Shown in pieces: positions 54,950 to 64,000 of a stretch of DNA of 64,000 nucleotides. The notes below the pieces were generated by a model. It was not told where the DNA came from. It ran no database searches and saw only the letters and a program-made list of their open reading frames with translations. The DNA is from Cytophagales bacterium. GTDB taxonomy: Bacteria; Bacteroidota; Bacteroidia; Cytophagales; Cyclobacteriaceae. Positions within the stretch are counted from its first letter, which is position 1, and each line of letters opens with the position of its first letter. A program made the position numbers and the translations under genes. The stretch lies in NCBI GenBank assembly GCA_017303795.1, contig JAFLBR010000003.1, positions 248,001-312,000 of the forward strand. The letters run 5' to 3'.

Positions 54950-55591
54950 TTATCTCAAATCAATCACCTCAACACCCGGATATTTCTTTACATCGAACGT
55001 AAAGTAAGAATCTTCCACTTTTACGTTAGGAACAAACTTGGTGATGGTGTATTTATAGCGATTGCCAGAACGATCGAACATTGTCCAGCTTTGAATACTC
55101 TTATCTTTTTTCGAAATCATCATTTTGATTTTGAAATACTGAGCATCTTTCTTTTCCGGAACAAGATCCACTTCTTCGCAAAGTACACCCGCTTCTGTTT
55201 TATCGGCCAGGTACAAATACTTAAAGCCTTTCTTATACATGTCGAAAATTTTGGTAGGATTTACCTCATCTGAGGTGGGATCGAAATTATCGATGTTTAC
55301 TTCCTTAGCCGCGGGCAGGTAAGTCCAAACTGTAGTACCATTGTTAATCACTTCCTGATCATCCAACAACAACCGGAATTTGTCGCCCTTCACCGTAATT
55401 TTTCCCTTAAACTCTTCCTTAACCCCTTCCGATTCGTTCGATAAGCCCGAGGTAAGATTTGCCTCAAAAGCAGTTATAGCTTTATATTTTTTACTCATGG
55501 CCTCCAGAATTTCGAGGGCTTTAGGATCGTACTGAGCATGAGCGGTGATTCCTGCAAACAGCAAAACGGCTGCGAAAACGAACTTTTTCAT
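54950..55591 (-). CDS. lolA: LolA-like outer membrane lipoprotein carrier
   Basis: The 213-residue secreted protein begins with a signal peptide (MKKFVFAAVLLFAGITAHA). The rest fits the LolA half-barrel: YKAITAFEANLTSGLS, FKGKITVKGDKFRLLLDDQE and VWTYLPAAKEVNIDNF. LolA carries lipoproteins from the inner to the outer membrane. It lies 9 nt after ftsK, a common pairing in Bacteroidota. Confidence 0.88.
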   Translation of the reverse strand: MKKFVFAAVLLFAGITAHAQYDPKALEILEAMSKKYKAITAFEANLTSGLSNESEGVKEEFKGKITVKGDKFRLLLDDQEVINNGTTVWTYLPAAKEVNIDNFDPTSDEVNPTKIFDMYKKGFKYLYLADKTEAGVLCEEVDLVPEKKDAQYFKIKMMISKKDKSIQSWTMFDRSGNRYKYTITKFVPNVKVEDSYFTFDVKKYPGVEVIDLR

Positions 55592-55600
55592 TATGACTGG

Positions 55601-58051
55601 TTAGGATTGCGAATGTTTTTCCTTCAAATCGTTCAATAATTGTTCCAAACTCATCGGGTCTTTAATCAAAACCTCGCGGGCTTTAGAACCTTCGAACGGG
55701 CCTACAATTTTAGCGGCTTCCAATTGATCTATCAAACGTCCGGCCCGATTATATCCTAATTTCAGCTTTCGCTGGATTAAAGAAGTGCTTCCTTGTTGAT
55801 GATTTACAAGCAGACGGGCTGCTTCTTCAAACAAAGCATCACGTTCAGAAAGATCAACAGAAGACGCACCACCTTCGTCTTCGCCTTCAAACTCAGGCAA
55901 CATGTAAGCCGAGTCATAACCCCGCTGCGAGCCAATAAAATCGCAGATGCGTTCAATCTCCGGTGTATCTACAAACGGGCTTTGCAAACGCACAATCTCA
56001 GAACCAGTTGAAAGCAGCATATCGCCCTGACCAATCAACTGATCGGCACCACCGGTATCGAGAATAGTACGCGAGTCAATTTTAGAAGTAACGCGGAACG
56101 ATAAACGAGCCGGGAAGTTTGCTTTGATAACACCCGTGATTACGTTAACCGATGGCCGTTGTGTAGCTACCACTAAGTGAATACCAATGGCTCGTGCCAA
56201 CTGCGCCAGGCGAGCAATGGGTGTTTCCACTTCTTTGCCAGCCGTCATCATCAAATCGGCCAACTCATCAATTACTAAAACTATATACGGCAAAAAACGG
56301 TGGCCTTCTTTCGGGTTCAGCTTACGCGAAACAAACTTGGCATTATACTCTTTAATATTTTTTGCACCTGCATCTTTTAAAATTTCGTAGCGGTTCTCCA
56401 TCTCAATACAAAGTGAATTGAGTGTATAAACTACTTTTTTGGTATCGGTAATAATTGCCTCTTCGCTGTTAGGAAGTTTAGCAAGATAGTGCCGTTCAAT
56501 TTTACTGAAGAGCGACATCTCTACTTTTTTTGGATCGACCAATACAAACTTAAGCTGACTGGGATGACGCCTATACAATAGAGAAGTGAGAATAACATTC
56601 AACCCAACCGATTTACCCTGACCCGTAGCACCCGCTACCAGAATGTGAGGCATCTTGGTAAGGTCAATAACCATTAATTCGTTGCTAATCGTTTTACCAA
56701 TAGCGATTGGCAATTCCTTATCTGTTTTTTGAAAACGTTCTGAACCCAGCACCGAACGAATGCTTACCATCTCGCGGTTTTTATTCGGCACTTCAATACC
56801 AATGGTTCCTTTGCCGGGAATTGGCGCGATAATACGAATGCCCAATGCGGCAAGGCTTAGCGCGATATCATCTTCCAGATTTTTGATACGTGAAATTTTG
56901 ATACCAGCTTCGGGTACAATTTCATAAAGTGTTACCGTTGGCCCGATGGTAGCTTTAATACTTTGAATACCAATCTTAAAGTTGGTAAGTGTACTTAAGA
57001 TGCGATCTTTATTCTGATTTAGTTCTTCGGCTGTTACCTGTACTTTGCTTGGCTCGTACTCGTTCAACAACTCGATAGGCGGAAGTTTATAATTACTCAG
57101 ATCGAGTGTAGGATCATACGCACCTTGCGCCTCTACTAATTGTTCGGCTAATTCTTCTGTATCGTCTTTGGTTTCTTCAACCGTAAACAGCGGCTCATCA
57201 ACTTCTTCTTTGGCAGATTTAGGAGTTACATCAAGACTTAATTGCTTTGTAACAGGTTCTTCAACGGGTAAATTGGTAACTAATACAGGCTCTGGAATTT
57301 CTTCTTCGGCTACTTTTTGTTCCGGCCAGTTATCGCGATCATCAGTATAGGTTGGTTTTAGTTCAGGTTCTTCCACAATGGCATCGTTGCCCATCGGTTT
57401 CGGATCTTTTACCTGAAAGGCATTGATGGCTGTAATGTTGAAATAATAGATAATAAAAATGAATAGCGACAGGGCCAGAATTAAGAAAGTACCCCAACCG
57501 AATAGTCCAGTAGATATTTTGGCGAGCTCAAATCCTAAGCCTCCACTTAAGAATCCAATTTCAGTAACGCCCGAAATACTGTGTGTGATATAGCCCAGCA
57601 GTAAACTCAGCCATAATCCGGCAAAGACCGACAGAATAAAGGCTGAGAAAATAGAAACCAACTCGCGTTTAAACATCAGCTTGAAGCCTAGCAAAAATAA
57701 AAGTGGCGGAATAAAAAAGGCAGAGATGCCCAACCATTGGTAAACCAGAAAGTGCGAGGTAATAGCGCCATATAGACCTAACCAGTTATCCACCTCCTGA
57801 CCCGATTCGGCTAACGAAGTATCGAAAAAGGCGAGTATCACACTTTGATCGGCCTTACCGGTAAACAGGTATGACAGAAAAGCGATAAAGAGATACAGAG
57901 AAGTAATCAGCAGGAAAAAACCCAATGCCAGAATAAATCGTGGGTCTTTAAAAAAATCGAAAGAGAATCGGGACTTGGATTTACTTGACTTCGATTTCTT
58001 TTCTTTTTCCGGTTTCTTAAAAGTGTTGGATTTGTAAGTGTTTTCAGCCAT
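55601..58051 (-). CDS. ftsK: DNA translocase FtsK
   Basis: FtsK pumps chromosome ends through the closing septum and aids dimer resolution. The 816-residue protein has four to five N-terminal spans (about residues 35-215), an acidic linker (about 220-330), and the motor domain with Walker A GATGQGKSVG (about 475-485) and Walker B VLVIDELADLM. The C-terminal gamma winged helix (STSLIQRKLKLGYNRAG) reads DNA polarity signals. The linker is short compared with E. coli. Confidence 0.96.
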   Translation of the reverse strand: MAENTYKSNTFKKPEKEKKSKSSKSKSRFSFDFFKDPRFILALGFFLLITSLYLFIAFLSYLFTGKADQSVILAFFDTSLAESGQEVDNWLGLYGAITSHFLVYQWLGISAFFIPPLLFLLGFKLMFKRELVSIFSAFILSVFAGLWLSLLLGYITHSISGVTEIGFLSGGLGFELAKISTGLFGWGTFLILALSLFIFIIYYFNITAINAFQVKDPKPMGNDAIVEEPELKPTYTDDRDNWPEQKVAEEEIPEPVLVTNLPVEEPVTKQLSLDVTPKSAKEEVDEPLFTVEETKDDTEELAEQLVEAQGAYDPTLDLSNYKLPPIELLNEYEPSKVQVTAEELNQNKDRILSTLTNFKIGIQSIKATIGPTVTLYEIVPEAGIKISRIKNLEDDIALSLAALGIRIIAPIPGKGTIGIEVPNKNREMVSIRSVLGSERFQKTDKELPIAIGKTISNELMVIDLTKMPHILVAGATGQGKSVGLNVILTSLLYRRHPSQLKFVLVDPKKVEMSLFSKIERHYLAKLPNSEEAIITDTKKVVYTLNSLCIEMENRYEILKDAGAKNIKEYNAKFVSRKLNPKEGHRFLPYIVLVIDELADLMMTAGKEVETPIARLAQLARAIGIHLVVATQRPSVNVITGVIKANFPARLSFRVTSKIDSRTILDTGGADQLIGQGDMLLSTGSEIVRLQSPFVDTPEIERICDFIGSQRGYDSAYMLPEFEGEDEGGASSVDLSERDALFEEAARLLVNHQQGSTSLIQRKLKLGYNRAGRLIDQLEAAKIVGPFEGSKAREVLIKDPMSLEQLLNDLKEKHSQS

Positions 58052-58179
58052 CAGTTTAAAAAGTACCCAAAGCTAAGAAAAATGACCAAAACGATAAATT
58101 TTCAATTATCACCCCCATAAACATGTGGGCATCGGTTATCACAACACACCAGATGGTATTTTAGCAGAAATACATTTTT

Positions 58180-59232
58180 ATGAAATCATTTTGCCTGATT
58201 GTTCTTTTAACTCTCTCTGCCACCGCATTTGGCAAAATCTGGATTGTGGACAGCAACCCCGGAAGTACGGCCAAAGATTTTACTAATCTGCAAACCGCAC
58301 ATGATGGTGCTGCTGCTGGCGATACACTTTACTTGATTGGCTCGCCTATTAATTACATCACTTCAAAAGTTACCGTTACTAAAAGGTTAGTCATTATTGG
58401 GCCTGGCTATTTTTTAAATGAAAATGTCGATACACAAGCCAATATACTCCCTGCGTTTATTCAAAGTACAACACCAGGTGTATGCGAAGAATTAGAATTT
58501 GCATCTGGTTCTGAGGGCTCGGTGTTAATGGGTGTTCGGATTTTAGGATTTCTGGTAATCAATGCTAATAATATTTTGATTAAGCGAAATGAATTTAAAC
58601 ATGATTATAGGTGCGAAAAAAGTACGGTTATCGTTAACGGATCTAATGTCTTAATCAGTCAAAACTTTATGGAAGGGAGTCCTGGTGGATCATCTGCAAT
58701 CATAGCTGTAACCGCAGGTAAATCAGGAGTATTGATTGGGAACAACTATTTATACCACGCGTGCGCGGGTTGCGGTGGAGGTGTTGCGGCATTACTTTCA
58801 GCACCAACTTCTTCCGTAATAGTAACCCATAATATTTTCTATGGCGGAATAAATGTTCACAACGCTACGGTAGAGAATAATCTATTTCGGACAAGTAACA
58901 CTCTCAGTTTTACTGCATCGGTAGTTAGAAATAACTCCGCCACGGCAGGTGTGTTCTTACCTGCTGGCAACAACAACGAAAGCAATGTAAGTGGATTTAG
59001 CGCGGCCTTTGTTGGGTCAGGAAGTACCGATGGTCGCTGGCAATTAACAGCTACTTCCATTTTTAAAGGTACCGGTACAGGAGGCGTGGACAGAGGTATG
59101 TTTGGTGGAGTAGAACCGTATGTGCTTTCGGGCATACCGCCCATACCCACTATATACTCGGTTACTGCTCCGGCTATTGGCGAAAAAAATACCGGCTTAC
59201 CCATTCAACTTAAAGTAAGGTCAAACAACTAA
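58180..59232 (+). CDS. Secreted protein with predicted right-handed beta-helix
   Basis: The 350-residue protein has a signal peptide (MKSFCLIVLLTLSATAFG). Repeated short strands such as NILIKRNEF, NVLISQNFM, GVLIGNNYLYH and SVIVTHNIFYGG give the spacing of parallel beta-helix proteins, seen in polysaccharide-active and surface proteins. No catalytic residues are apparent and no C-terminal sorting domain is present. It forms an operon with the next gene (3-nt gap). Confidence 0.75.
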   Translation: MKSFCLIVLLTLSATAFGKIWIVDSNPGSTAKDFTNLQTAHDGAAAGDTLYLIGSPINYITSKVTVTKRLVIIGPGYFLNENVDTQANILPAFIQSTTPGVCEELEFASGSEGSVLMGVRILGFLVINANNILIKRNEFKHDYRCEKSTVIVNGSNVLISQNFMEGSPGGSSAIIAVTAGKSGVLIGNNYLYHACAGCGGGVAALLSAPTSSVIVTHNIFYGGINVHNATVENNLFRTSNTLSFTASVVRNNSATAGVFLPAGNNNESNVSGFSAAFVGSGSTDGRWQLTATSIFKGTGTGGVDRGMFGGVEPYVLSGIPPIPTIYSVTAPAIGEKNTGLPIQLKVRSNN

Positions 59233-59235
59233 CTT

Positions 59236-61014
59236 TTGCGTAACCTCACTTTCATACTAATCTGCTTCAGCAGTTTTATTGCCGTAGGGCAAAACATAAA
59301 CCGGATTGAGTATTACTTCGATGCCGATCCTGGCTTTGGTAATGGTATTACTATTCCTATAACAGCCGCACCAGATCTTACCCGTGATTTTACTGTTCCA
59401 CTTAATACAGTGAATGAGGGATTTCACCTATTTTATGTTCGCGCCAAAAGTAATGGGCTTTGGAGTTTACCGATTTCAAAACCTGTTTTTGTTCAGCAAA
59501 GAGCACAAACTACTGCTGTTACTTTTATTGATCGGGTTGAGTATTACTTTGACGCTGATCCAGGCCGAGGGAATGGTATAGCAATTCCCTTAACCGCTGC
59601 TGCTAATCTTAACCTGAATTTTACTATTCCTTTAGGCATCACGGAAGGCTTTCATCTTTTATATTATCGTGCCCGAAATCTGGATGGCTTTTGGAGTGCT
59701 CCGTATTCAAAAGCGGTATTTGTTCAACGTAATGCACAAACTACATTAACACCCAACCTGCAACGCGTGGAGTATTTTTTTGATACCGATCCCGGTTTCG
59801 GCAATGGTACTCAACTTACAGCCGTAGCAACCAACTTCGATCAACTAGTAGTACTTGACTTATCAACCTTGTCAACCGGATTTCATGTTTTACAGATTCG
59901 TTCGCAAGATGAAAACGGGCGTTGGAGCCAGCCTTATTCAAAACCACTTTTTGTGGAACGTTCCGGATCAAACATTGTGGCCATTGAATATTATTTTGAT
60001 GATGGCACTACACAAACCACAGCCCTTATTTACAACAGCTTTACTCCGGGCAAAGACCTTTCACTTGATTTTGCCGCTGCGTTGCAAGACTTACTACCTA
60101 ACACAACGTACACCATTCACCTTACAGCTATAAATGGCGAAGGTCAACGGAGTACCGAAGTAACACATACCTTTACAACACCTGCAGTAATCTGCGACCC
60201 ATTAACGCCACCCACAACAATAGGTGCCAGTCGGTGCGAAAGTGGTAGTGTTACCTTAACTGCTTCGGGTGCTACCGCCACACAGTCATACCGCTGGTAT
60301 GCCACAGCAACAGATACAAATCCATTTTCAGAAAGCAGCAACTCATTTACTACACCCAATCTCAGTAGCGCCACTTCTTATTTTGTTTCGATTGTAAATG
60401 GAACCTGCGAAAGCCCGCGCACCGAAGTAATCGCTACTATTTTAAGTTGTAATCAACCGCCTGAAATACTATTTGCCGAGATAACTTCGGCAGCAGAATC
60501 GCTAACCGAATTTAATGTTGCTCCGCTCCTTTCCGACCCCGATGGCAATCTGGATGCGGCTACCTTAACAATATTAACCCCACCCGCTCACGCAAACGCT
60601 TTCCTTACGGGAACAACCCTTACATTGGATTATTCAACCTCAAATTTTGTAGGTAACGAATCGATTGAACTTGAAGTGTGCGATCTGTTAGTAAGCTGCA
60701 CGCAACAATTACTAAGCATTAATGTGGTTGGCGAATTGGAAATCTATAATGCCATCTCGCCTAACAACGATTTGAAGAACGAGATTTTCTACATCCGCTA
60801 CATCGAGCTGTTGCCCGACACACAGCAGAATACAGTTTCTATTTTTAACCGGTGGGGTGCATTGGTTTTTCAGATCAGCAATTACAACAATCAAGATCGG
60901 GTATTCAATGGACGAACCAATAATGGAGTCGAACTACCAACCGGAACCTATTTTTACAAAATAGAATTTAACAACCGACCAACCCGAACCGGGTATCTTT
61001 CGCTGAAACGGTAG
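59236..61014 (+). CDS. Repeat-containing surface protein with gliding-type C-terminal domain
   Basis: The 592-residue protein starts at a TTG and has a signal peptide (MRNLTFILICFSSFIAVGQ). Three tandem units (from residues 23, 100 and 177; about 77 residues each) repeat EYYFDADPGFGNG, GFH and WS-P-SK-VFVQ; a partial fourth begins at 249. A fibronectin-like and an immunoglobulin-like segment follow. The last 90 residues (NAISPNNDLKNEIFY, IFNRWGALVF, LPTGTYFYKIEF) match the gliding motility-associated C-terminal domain (TIGR04131), a type IX secretion signal. The usual NGDGKND reads NNDLKNE here. Confidence 0.85.
   Translation: MRNLTFILICFSSFIAVGQNINRIEYYFDADPGFGNGITIPITAAPDLTRDFTVPLNTVNEGFHLFYVRAKSNGLWSLPISKPVFVQQRAQTTAVTFIDRVEYYFDADPGRGNGIAIPLTAAANLNLNFTIPLGITEGFHLLYYRARNLDGFWSAPYSKAVFVQRNAQTTLTPNLQRVEYFFDTDPGFGNGTQLTAVATNFDQLVVLDLSTLSTGFHVLQIRSQDENGRWSQPYSKPLFVERSGSNIVAIEYYFDDGTTQTTALIYNSFTPGKDLSLDFAAALQDLLPNTTYTIHLTAINGEGQRSTEVTHTFTTPAVICDPLTPPTTIGASRCESGSVTLTASGATATQSYRWYATATDTNPFSESSNSFTTPNLSSATSYFVSIVNGTCESPRTEVIATILSCNQPPEILFAEITSAAESLTEFNVAPLLSDPDGNLDAATLTILTPPAHANAFLTGTTLTLDYSTSNFVGNESIELEVCDLLVSCTQQLLSINVVGELEIYNAISPNNDLKNEIFYIRYIELLPDTQQNTVSIFNRWGALVFQISNYNNQDRVFNGRTNNGVELPTGTYFYKIEFNNRPTRTGYLSLKR
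59302..59979 (+). repeat. Three-unit tandem protein-coding repeat
   Basis: Units begin at 59302, 59533 and 59764 (231 nt each for the first two). The third is about 216 nt and leads into a partial fourth. The units are similar rather than identical at the DNA level, so the expansion is not recent. Confidence 0.85.
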
Positions 61015-61132
61015 CGGTAAAGGGTTTGGCAAACTTTTCAATCCGTGTTTGGCTTGCTAAACGGATTATTTAAAGCCTTTTCACTCAATACTTACTAAGT
61101 TTTGTATCTTCCGAAAAATTGATTGATTGGTT

Positions 61133-61279
61133 ATGAAAAAAATTATCAAAATCACCGCTATCGTTCTTCTTGCAGTTAGCAGCTTTTTAATGTTCTCCTG
61201 TCAGGATGAGTCCATTGAACCTAACGCCTCTAAAGAAGGAAACATTATAGGGCATGATGACTGGCAAAAACAGGTTTGA
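61133..61279 (+). CDS. Small lipoprotein, uncharacterised
   Basis: A 48-residue ORF begins MKKIIKITAIVLLAVSS and has the lipobox FLMFSC with Cys23. The short mature part is acidic (QDESIEPNASKEGN). It ends 42 nt before the histidine kinase gene on the same strand, so it could belong to that operon. No family recognised. Confidence 0.6.
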   Translation: MKKIIKITAIVLLAVSSFLMFSCQDESIEPNASKEGNIIGHDDWQKQV

Positions 61280-61321
61280 GTTTAACCCATTAAGTTTTAT
61301 ACTTCAATTAAAATACATGCA

Positions 61322-63190
61322 ATGGCACGATACTTTTTCGTGTTTGTTCTCGCATCTTCAGTATTTAAATGCTTTTCTCAAAGCACTGAGGATAGTTTAC
61401 TGAGTATACTCAACCAAGATAAAAGAGATACTACCCAGGTTCGGGTCTTACTGGAATTAGGTTCAATATCAGATAACTATGAGAAAGCAGTCTTATATTA
61501 CCACCAAGCGCTTTTACTAATAACTTCGTTTAAAAATAAGGAGCTTGAGTTGGCCGCCTACCAAGGGCTAACTAAACTTAACAGAAGCATTTCACACCCT
61601 GACTCTGCATTTTATTACGGAGAAAAAGCCATTCAACTGGCGAAAACTTTTGGCAACGCCAATGCGGTGGCCGATGTTCATATCGACATTGGAAATGTTT
61701 ATCTCAATACATATAATTATATAAAAGCACTATCGGAGTTTATTGCTGCAGCAGAAATCCTGGATAGCTTAAAGTCAAATCCCAAAAGTCAAATGACTGC
61801 GTATGCCAATATTGGCAACGTACAGTTTTTGCTTGAGAACTATGACAAGTCTATTGACTACATGAATCAGGCCTTATTGATTTCGAAAGAAATCAAATAC
61901 GATTTAGGTACCGGATATTGTTATAAAACGCTGGGAAGAATTTATCGAAAGCAAAAGAAATTTGACCTCGCCACGCAGGCCTATCAAGAATCACTTTTCA
62001 TTTACACAAGACTGGATAATAAATATCAACTTGCGGAAGTTCAGCTTAGCCTGGGCAATCTATATTTTGATACAAATCAGTTTAACGAGGCACTTGTGGA
62101 ATATGGCAAATCATTAAGCATTAGTAAAAGCATTCAAAATGATAATCAAAATGCATTTGTCTACGCTGCAATTGGTGCAACATGGAATGTGCTGGAAAAT
62201 TACCCCAAAGCGATTGCTTATTTTGATTCTACTTTAACGGCTGCAAAAGGAGCTAACCCATACCTTGAAATGGATAGCTATCAAAATCTGGCTGAGATAA
62301 GTGAGAAATTGGGAGCACATAAACAGGCTTTGGTGCATTTTAAACGGTATTCAGTACTTCGCGATAGTATTACTGGATTGGAGAACCGATCTGTAGCTGA
62401 AGAGATGGAAGCCAAGTACCAAAACACAGCCAAGCAAAATGAAATAGAGTTACTAAAAAAAGATAAAGAATTACAAGAACAAGGAAGGAAAGCATACACA
62501 ATCCTCATCTCATTGGGTTTGATCTCCATTGTAATTATAAGCACACTCCTCATCAACCGCTACCGGGTAATGAATCGCTTTAAGCGCCAGGCAGAACTGG
62601 AACGAATGCGCCAGAATATTGCCCGCGATTTACACGATGACATTGGCTCTACCCTATCCAGTATTAACATTATGAGCAAGGTGGCCATGAACCAGGCCGA
62701 CAACTTATCGCACCTGCAAAAAATTTCGACTTATTCCAGCCGCATGATGGAATCTATGAGCGACATGGTTTGGTCGATTAACCCTGAGAATGATTCCGTA
62801 GATCAAATGCTGGTAAAAATGAAAGAGTTTGCAGCTGAAATACTGGAACCGAAAAACATTCAATACGATTTTCAACATGATGAGGCGGTAACCGAAATCA
62901 AGCTGGATGTAGAAAAACGCAAAAGTCTTTTTCTGATTTTTAAAGAAGCGATCAACAACGCAGCCAAATACAGCGAAGCAACCAAAGTGAGCATCGGATT
63001 AAATCGGGTAAATGGTTCATTGCAGTTGATGCTGCACGATAATGGCAAAGGCTTTGACGCTTCAACTGTTGTGCGGGGCAATGGTTTAAAAAATATGGCC
63101 GCCAGGGCGCAGGCCATTAAAAGTACGTGGACACACGTAAGCGAACCCGGCAAAGGCACTACCATTTCGGTTCAGGTGCCCATCACATGA
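61322..63190 (+). CDS. TPR-containing sensor histidine kinase
   Basis: The 622-residue protein has a signal peptide (MARYFFVFVLASSVFKCFSQ), an external array of about six TPR units (residues 60-350), a coiled linker and one membrane span (about 392-414). The cytoplasmic part has the HisKA_3 motif ARDLHDDIGSTLSSI with His438 and an ATPase domain with NNAAKYSEA and DNGKGFD. This NarX/LytS-type core pairs with LuxR-type regulators; the next gene is one. The signal is unknown; TPRs suggest a protein partner. Confidence 0.9.
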   Translation: MARYFFVFVLASSVFKCFSQSTEDSLLSILNQDKRDTTQVRVLLELGSISDNYEKAVLYYHQALLLITSFKNKELELAAYQGLTKLNRSISHPDSAFYYGEKAIQLAKTFGNANAVADVHIDIGNVYLNTYNYIKALSEFIAAAEILDSLKSNPKSQMTAYANIGNVQFLLENYDKSIDYMNQALLISKEIKYDLGTGYCYKTLGRIYRKQKKFDLATQAYQESLFIYTRLDNKYQLAEVQLSLGNLYFDTNQFNEALVEYGKSLSISKSIQNDNQNAFVYAAIGATWNVLENYPKAIAYFDSTLTAAKGANPYLEMDSYQNLAEISEKLGAHKQALVHFKRYSVLRDSITGLENRSVAEEMEAKYQNTAKQNEIELLKKDKELQEQGRKAYTILISLGLISIVIISTLLINRYRVMNRFKRQAELERMRQNIARDLHDDIGSTLSSINIMSKVAMNQADNLSHLQKISTYSSRMMESMSDMVWSINPENDSVDQMLVKMKEFAAEILEPKNIQYDFQHDEAVTEIKLDVEKRKSLFLIFKEAINNAAKYSEATKVSIGLNRVNGSLQLMLHDNGKGFDASTVVRGNGLKNMAARAQAIKSTWTHVSEPGKGTTISVQVPIT

Positions 63191-63236
63191 TTAGGGTATA
63201 GAAAGATTTCCAGTAACAAACGTAATTTGATTCCAG

Positions 63237-63863
63237 ATGCCAATTACAATTCTTGCTTTTGAGGACAATGACCTGCTGCGCGATAGCCTGAGCAGTTTGG
63301 TGGCGCTTAATCCGAACTACAATCTGGTAGCGGCTTACGCGAATGTGTTACAAGCTAAAACACAAATCTACCAGCACAAACCCGATGTAGTGTTGATGGA
63401 TATTGACATGCCAGGAAGAACAGGCATTGAAGCTGTGCGCGAGATCAGAACCTTTGATGCTAACATGGCCATAATTATGCTTACTGTATTTGATGATAAC
63501 ACCCATGTATTCGAAGCCATTAAAGCTGGCGCTTCCGGTTATCTGCTGAAGAAACATATCTCCACAAAATTATTTGAATCGATTACCGAAGTATTGGAAG
63601 GTGGTGCCCCGATGAGCCCGAGTATTGCCCGCATGGTTATTAACAACATGCAGCGACCTTCTGAAAATCCATATCAACTTACTTCGCGCGAGAAAGAAAT
63701 ACTAACAGCCCTGAGTACGGGCAATAGTTATAAAATGATTGCGGCCCAGTTTGCCATCAGCATTGATACCGTTCGCACCCATATCAAAAAGATTTACGAA
63801 AAACTTCATGTGCACTCGCAGACGGAAGCGGTGAGTAAAGCCATTAATGAAAAATTGGTTTAA
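63237..63863 (+). CDS. NarL/FixJ-family response regulator
   Basis: The 208-residue regulator has a receiver domain with Asp55 (VVLMDIDMPGRTG) and the acidic pair in FEDND. The C-terminal LuxR helix-turn-helix is LTSREKEILTALSTG through TVRTHIKKIYEKLHVHS. It lies 46 nt after the cognate kinase gene and should take its phosphate. Confidence 0.93.
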   Translation: MPITILAFEDNDLLRDSLSSLVALNPNYNLVAAYANVLQAKTQIYQHKPDVVLMDIDMPGRTGIEAVREIRTFDANMAIIMLTVFDDNTHVFEAIKAGASGYLLKKHISTKLFESITEVLEGGAPMSPSIARMVINNMQRPSENPYQLTSREKEILTALSTGNSYKMIAAQFAISIDTVRTHIKKIYEKLHVHSQTEAVSKAINEKLV

Positions 63864-63867
63864 TGAT

Positions 63868-64000
63868 ATGAAACGCAATTTCACATCTGGGCTGTTATTA
63901 ATTACTGTGCTATTATTTCAATGTAGCACCACTCAAAAAGACAGCACAGTCAAAGTCGATACCGTAGTAACCGTCCTACCTAATCAAAGCAATCATGATG
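63868..64000 (+). CDS. Lipoprotein, N-terminal fragment
   Basis: The reading frame opens 4 nt after the regulator stop with MKRNFTSGLLLITVLLFQC, a lipoprotein signal with Cys19. The mature part begins STTQKDSTVKVDTVV and runs off the window. Function cannot be told from 44 residues. Confidence 0.7.
   Translation, partial: MKRNFTSGLLLITVLLFQCSTTQKDSTVKVDTVVTVLPNQSNHD

Noticed and set aside
59302-59979. Recent DNA-level tandem duplication
   Set aside because: The units share protein motifs but differ at many bases, so they are old domain repeats rather than a recent expansion.
1-64000. tRNA or rRNA genes
   Set aside because: I looked for T-loop GTTCGAATC-like words and rRNA sequences on both strands and found none with a supporting cloverleaf; a tRNAscan run would settle it.
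1-64000. CRISPR array
   Set aside because: No regularly spaced repeats of 24-40 nt were seen; the repeat hairpins are single units with paired arms.

Overview
The window looks like a chromosomal segment of a Bacteroidota bacterium, most likely from the Cytophagales. The grounds are a three-subunit type B succinate dehydrogenase, a Na+-translocating NQR complex, a DNA polymerase III alpha chain with a fused proofreading-type exonuclease domain, a gliding/type IX secretion C-terminal domain, a DUF2851 protein, and several promoters of the Bacteroidota form (TTG, 19-21 bp, TAnnTTTG). No tRNA, rRNA, CRISPR array or complete insertion sequence was seen. The assignment rests on gene content only.

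Layout, left to right. 1-2669: sdhCAB on the minus strand (sdhB cut by the window edge), with a clear promoter that carries an FNR/CRP-like box, then a 35-residue membrane ORF. 3177-7816: dnaE and trxA on the plus strand. 7685-9165: an accessory scar, in which a Bro-N (phage antirepressor-like) gene sits between two nearly identical copies of the trxA 3' end. 10016-25527: an intact minus-strand division and cell-wall (dcw) cluster, mraZ-rsmH-ftsL-ftsI-murE-mraY-murD-ftsW-murG-murC-ftsQ-ftsA-ftsZ, driven from a promoter overlapped by MraZ-type repeats. 25878-26308: a frameshifted small heat-shock gene. 26455-32384: an M28 peptidase, a CoA-transferase, a TlpA-like lipoprotein, the tRNA thiolase MnmA and a DUF502 protein. 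32452-37037: nqrABCDE without nqrF.

37163-47131: cytidylate kinase with a tiny lipoprotein upstream, two uncharacterised proteins, a MATE exporter, the rplM-rpsI-rpsB-tsf translation operon, an RluA-type pseudouridine synthase, a PhoB/PhoR-like two-component pair and a putative aminopeptidase. 47296-58051: recA, a MacB/FtsX-type permease, queA, a multi-membrane-span protein, DUF2851, pyrF, a DUF433/DUF5615 toxin-antitoxin pair, a LolA-like carrier and ftsK. 58180-64000: a secreted surface pair (beta-helix-like protein plus a repeat protein with a gliding-type C-terminus), then a TPR histidine kinase and LuxR-type regulator flanked by two small lipoproteins, the last one cut by the window end.

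Most of the window is core metabolism, division and translation. The parts most worth a second look are regulatory and structural: the trxA 3'-end duplication in which all three coding differences are synonymous, a palindrome inserted in frame into tsf, the MraZ operator, the FNR-like box on sdh, several long intergenic hairpins, and three previously uncalled small ORFs (2877-2984, 37852-37983, 61133-61279).
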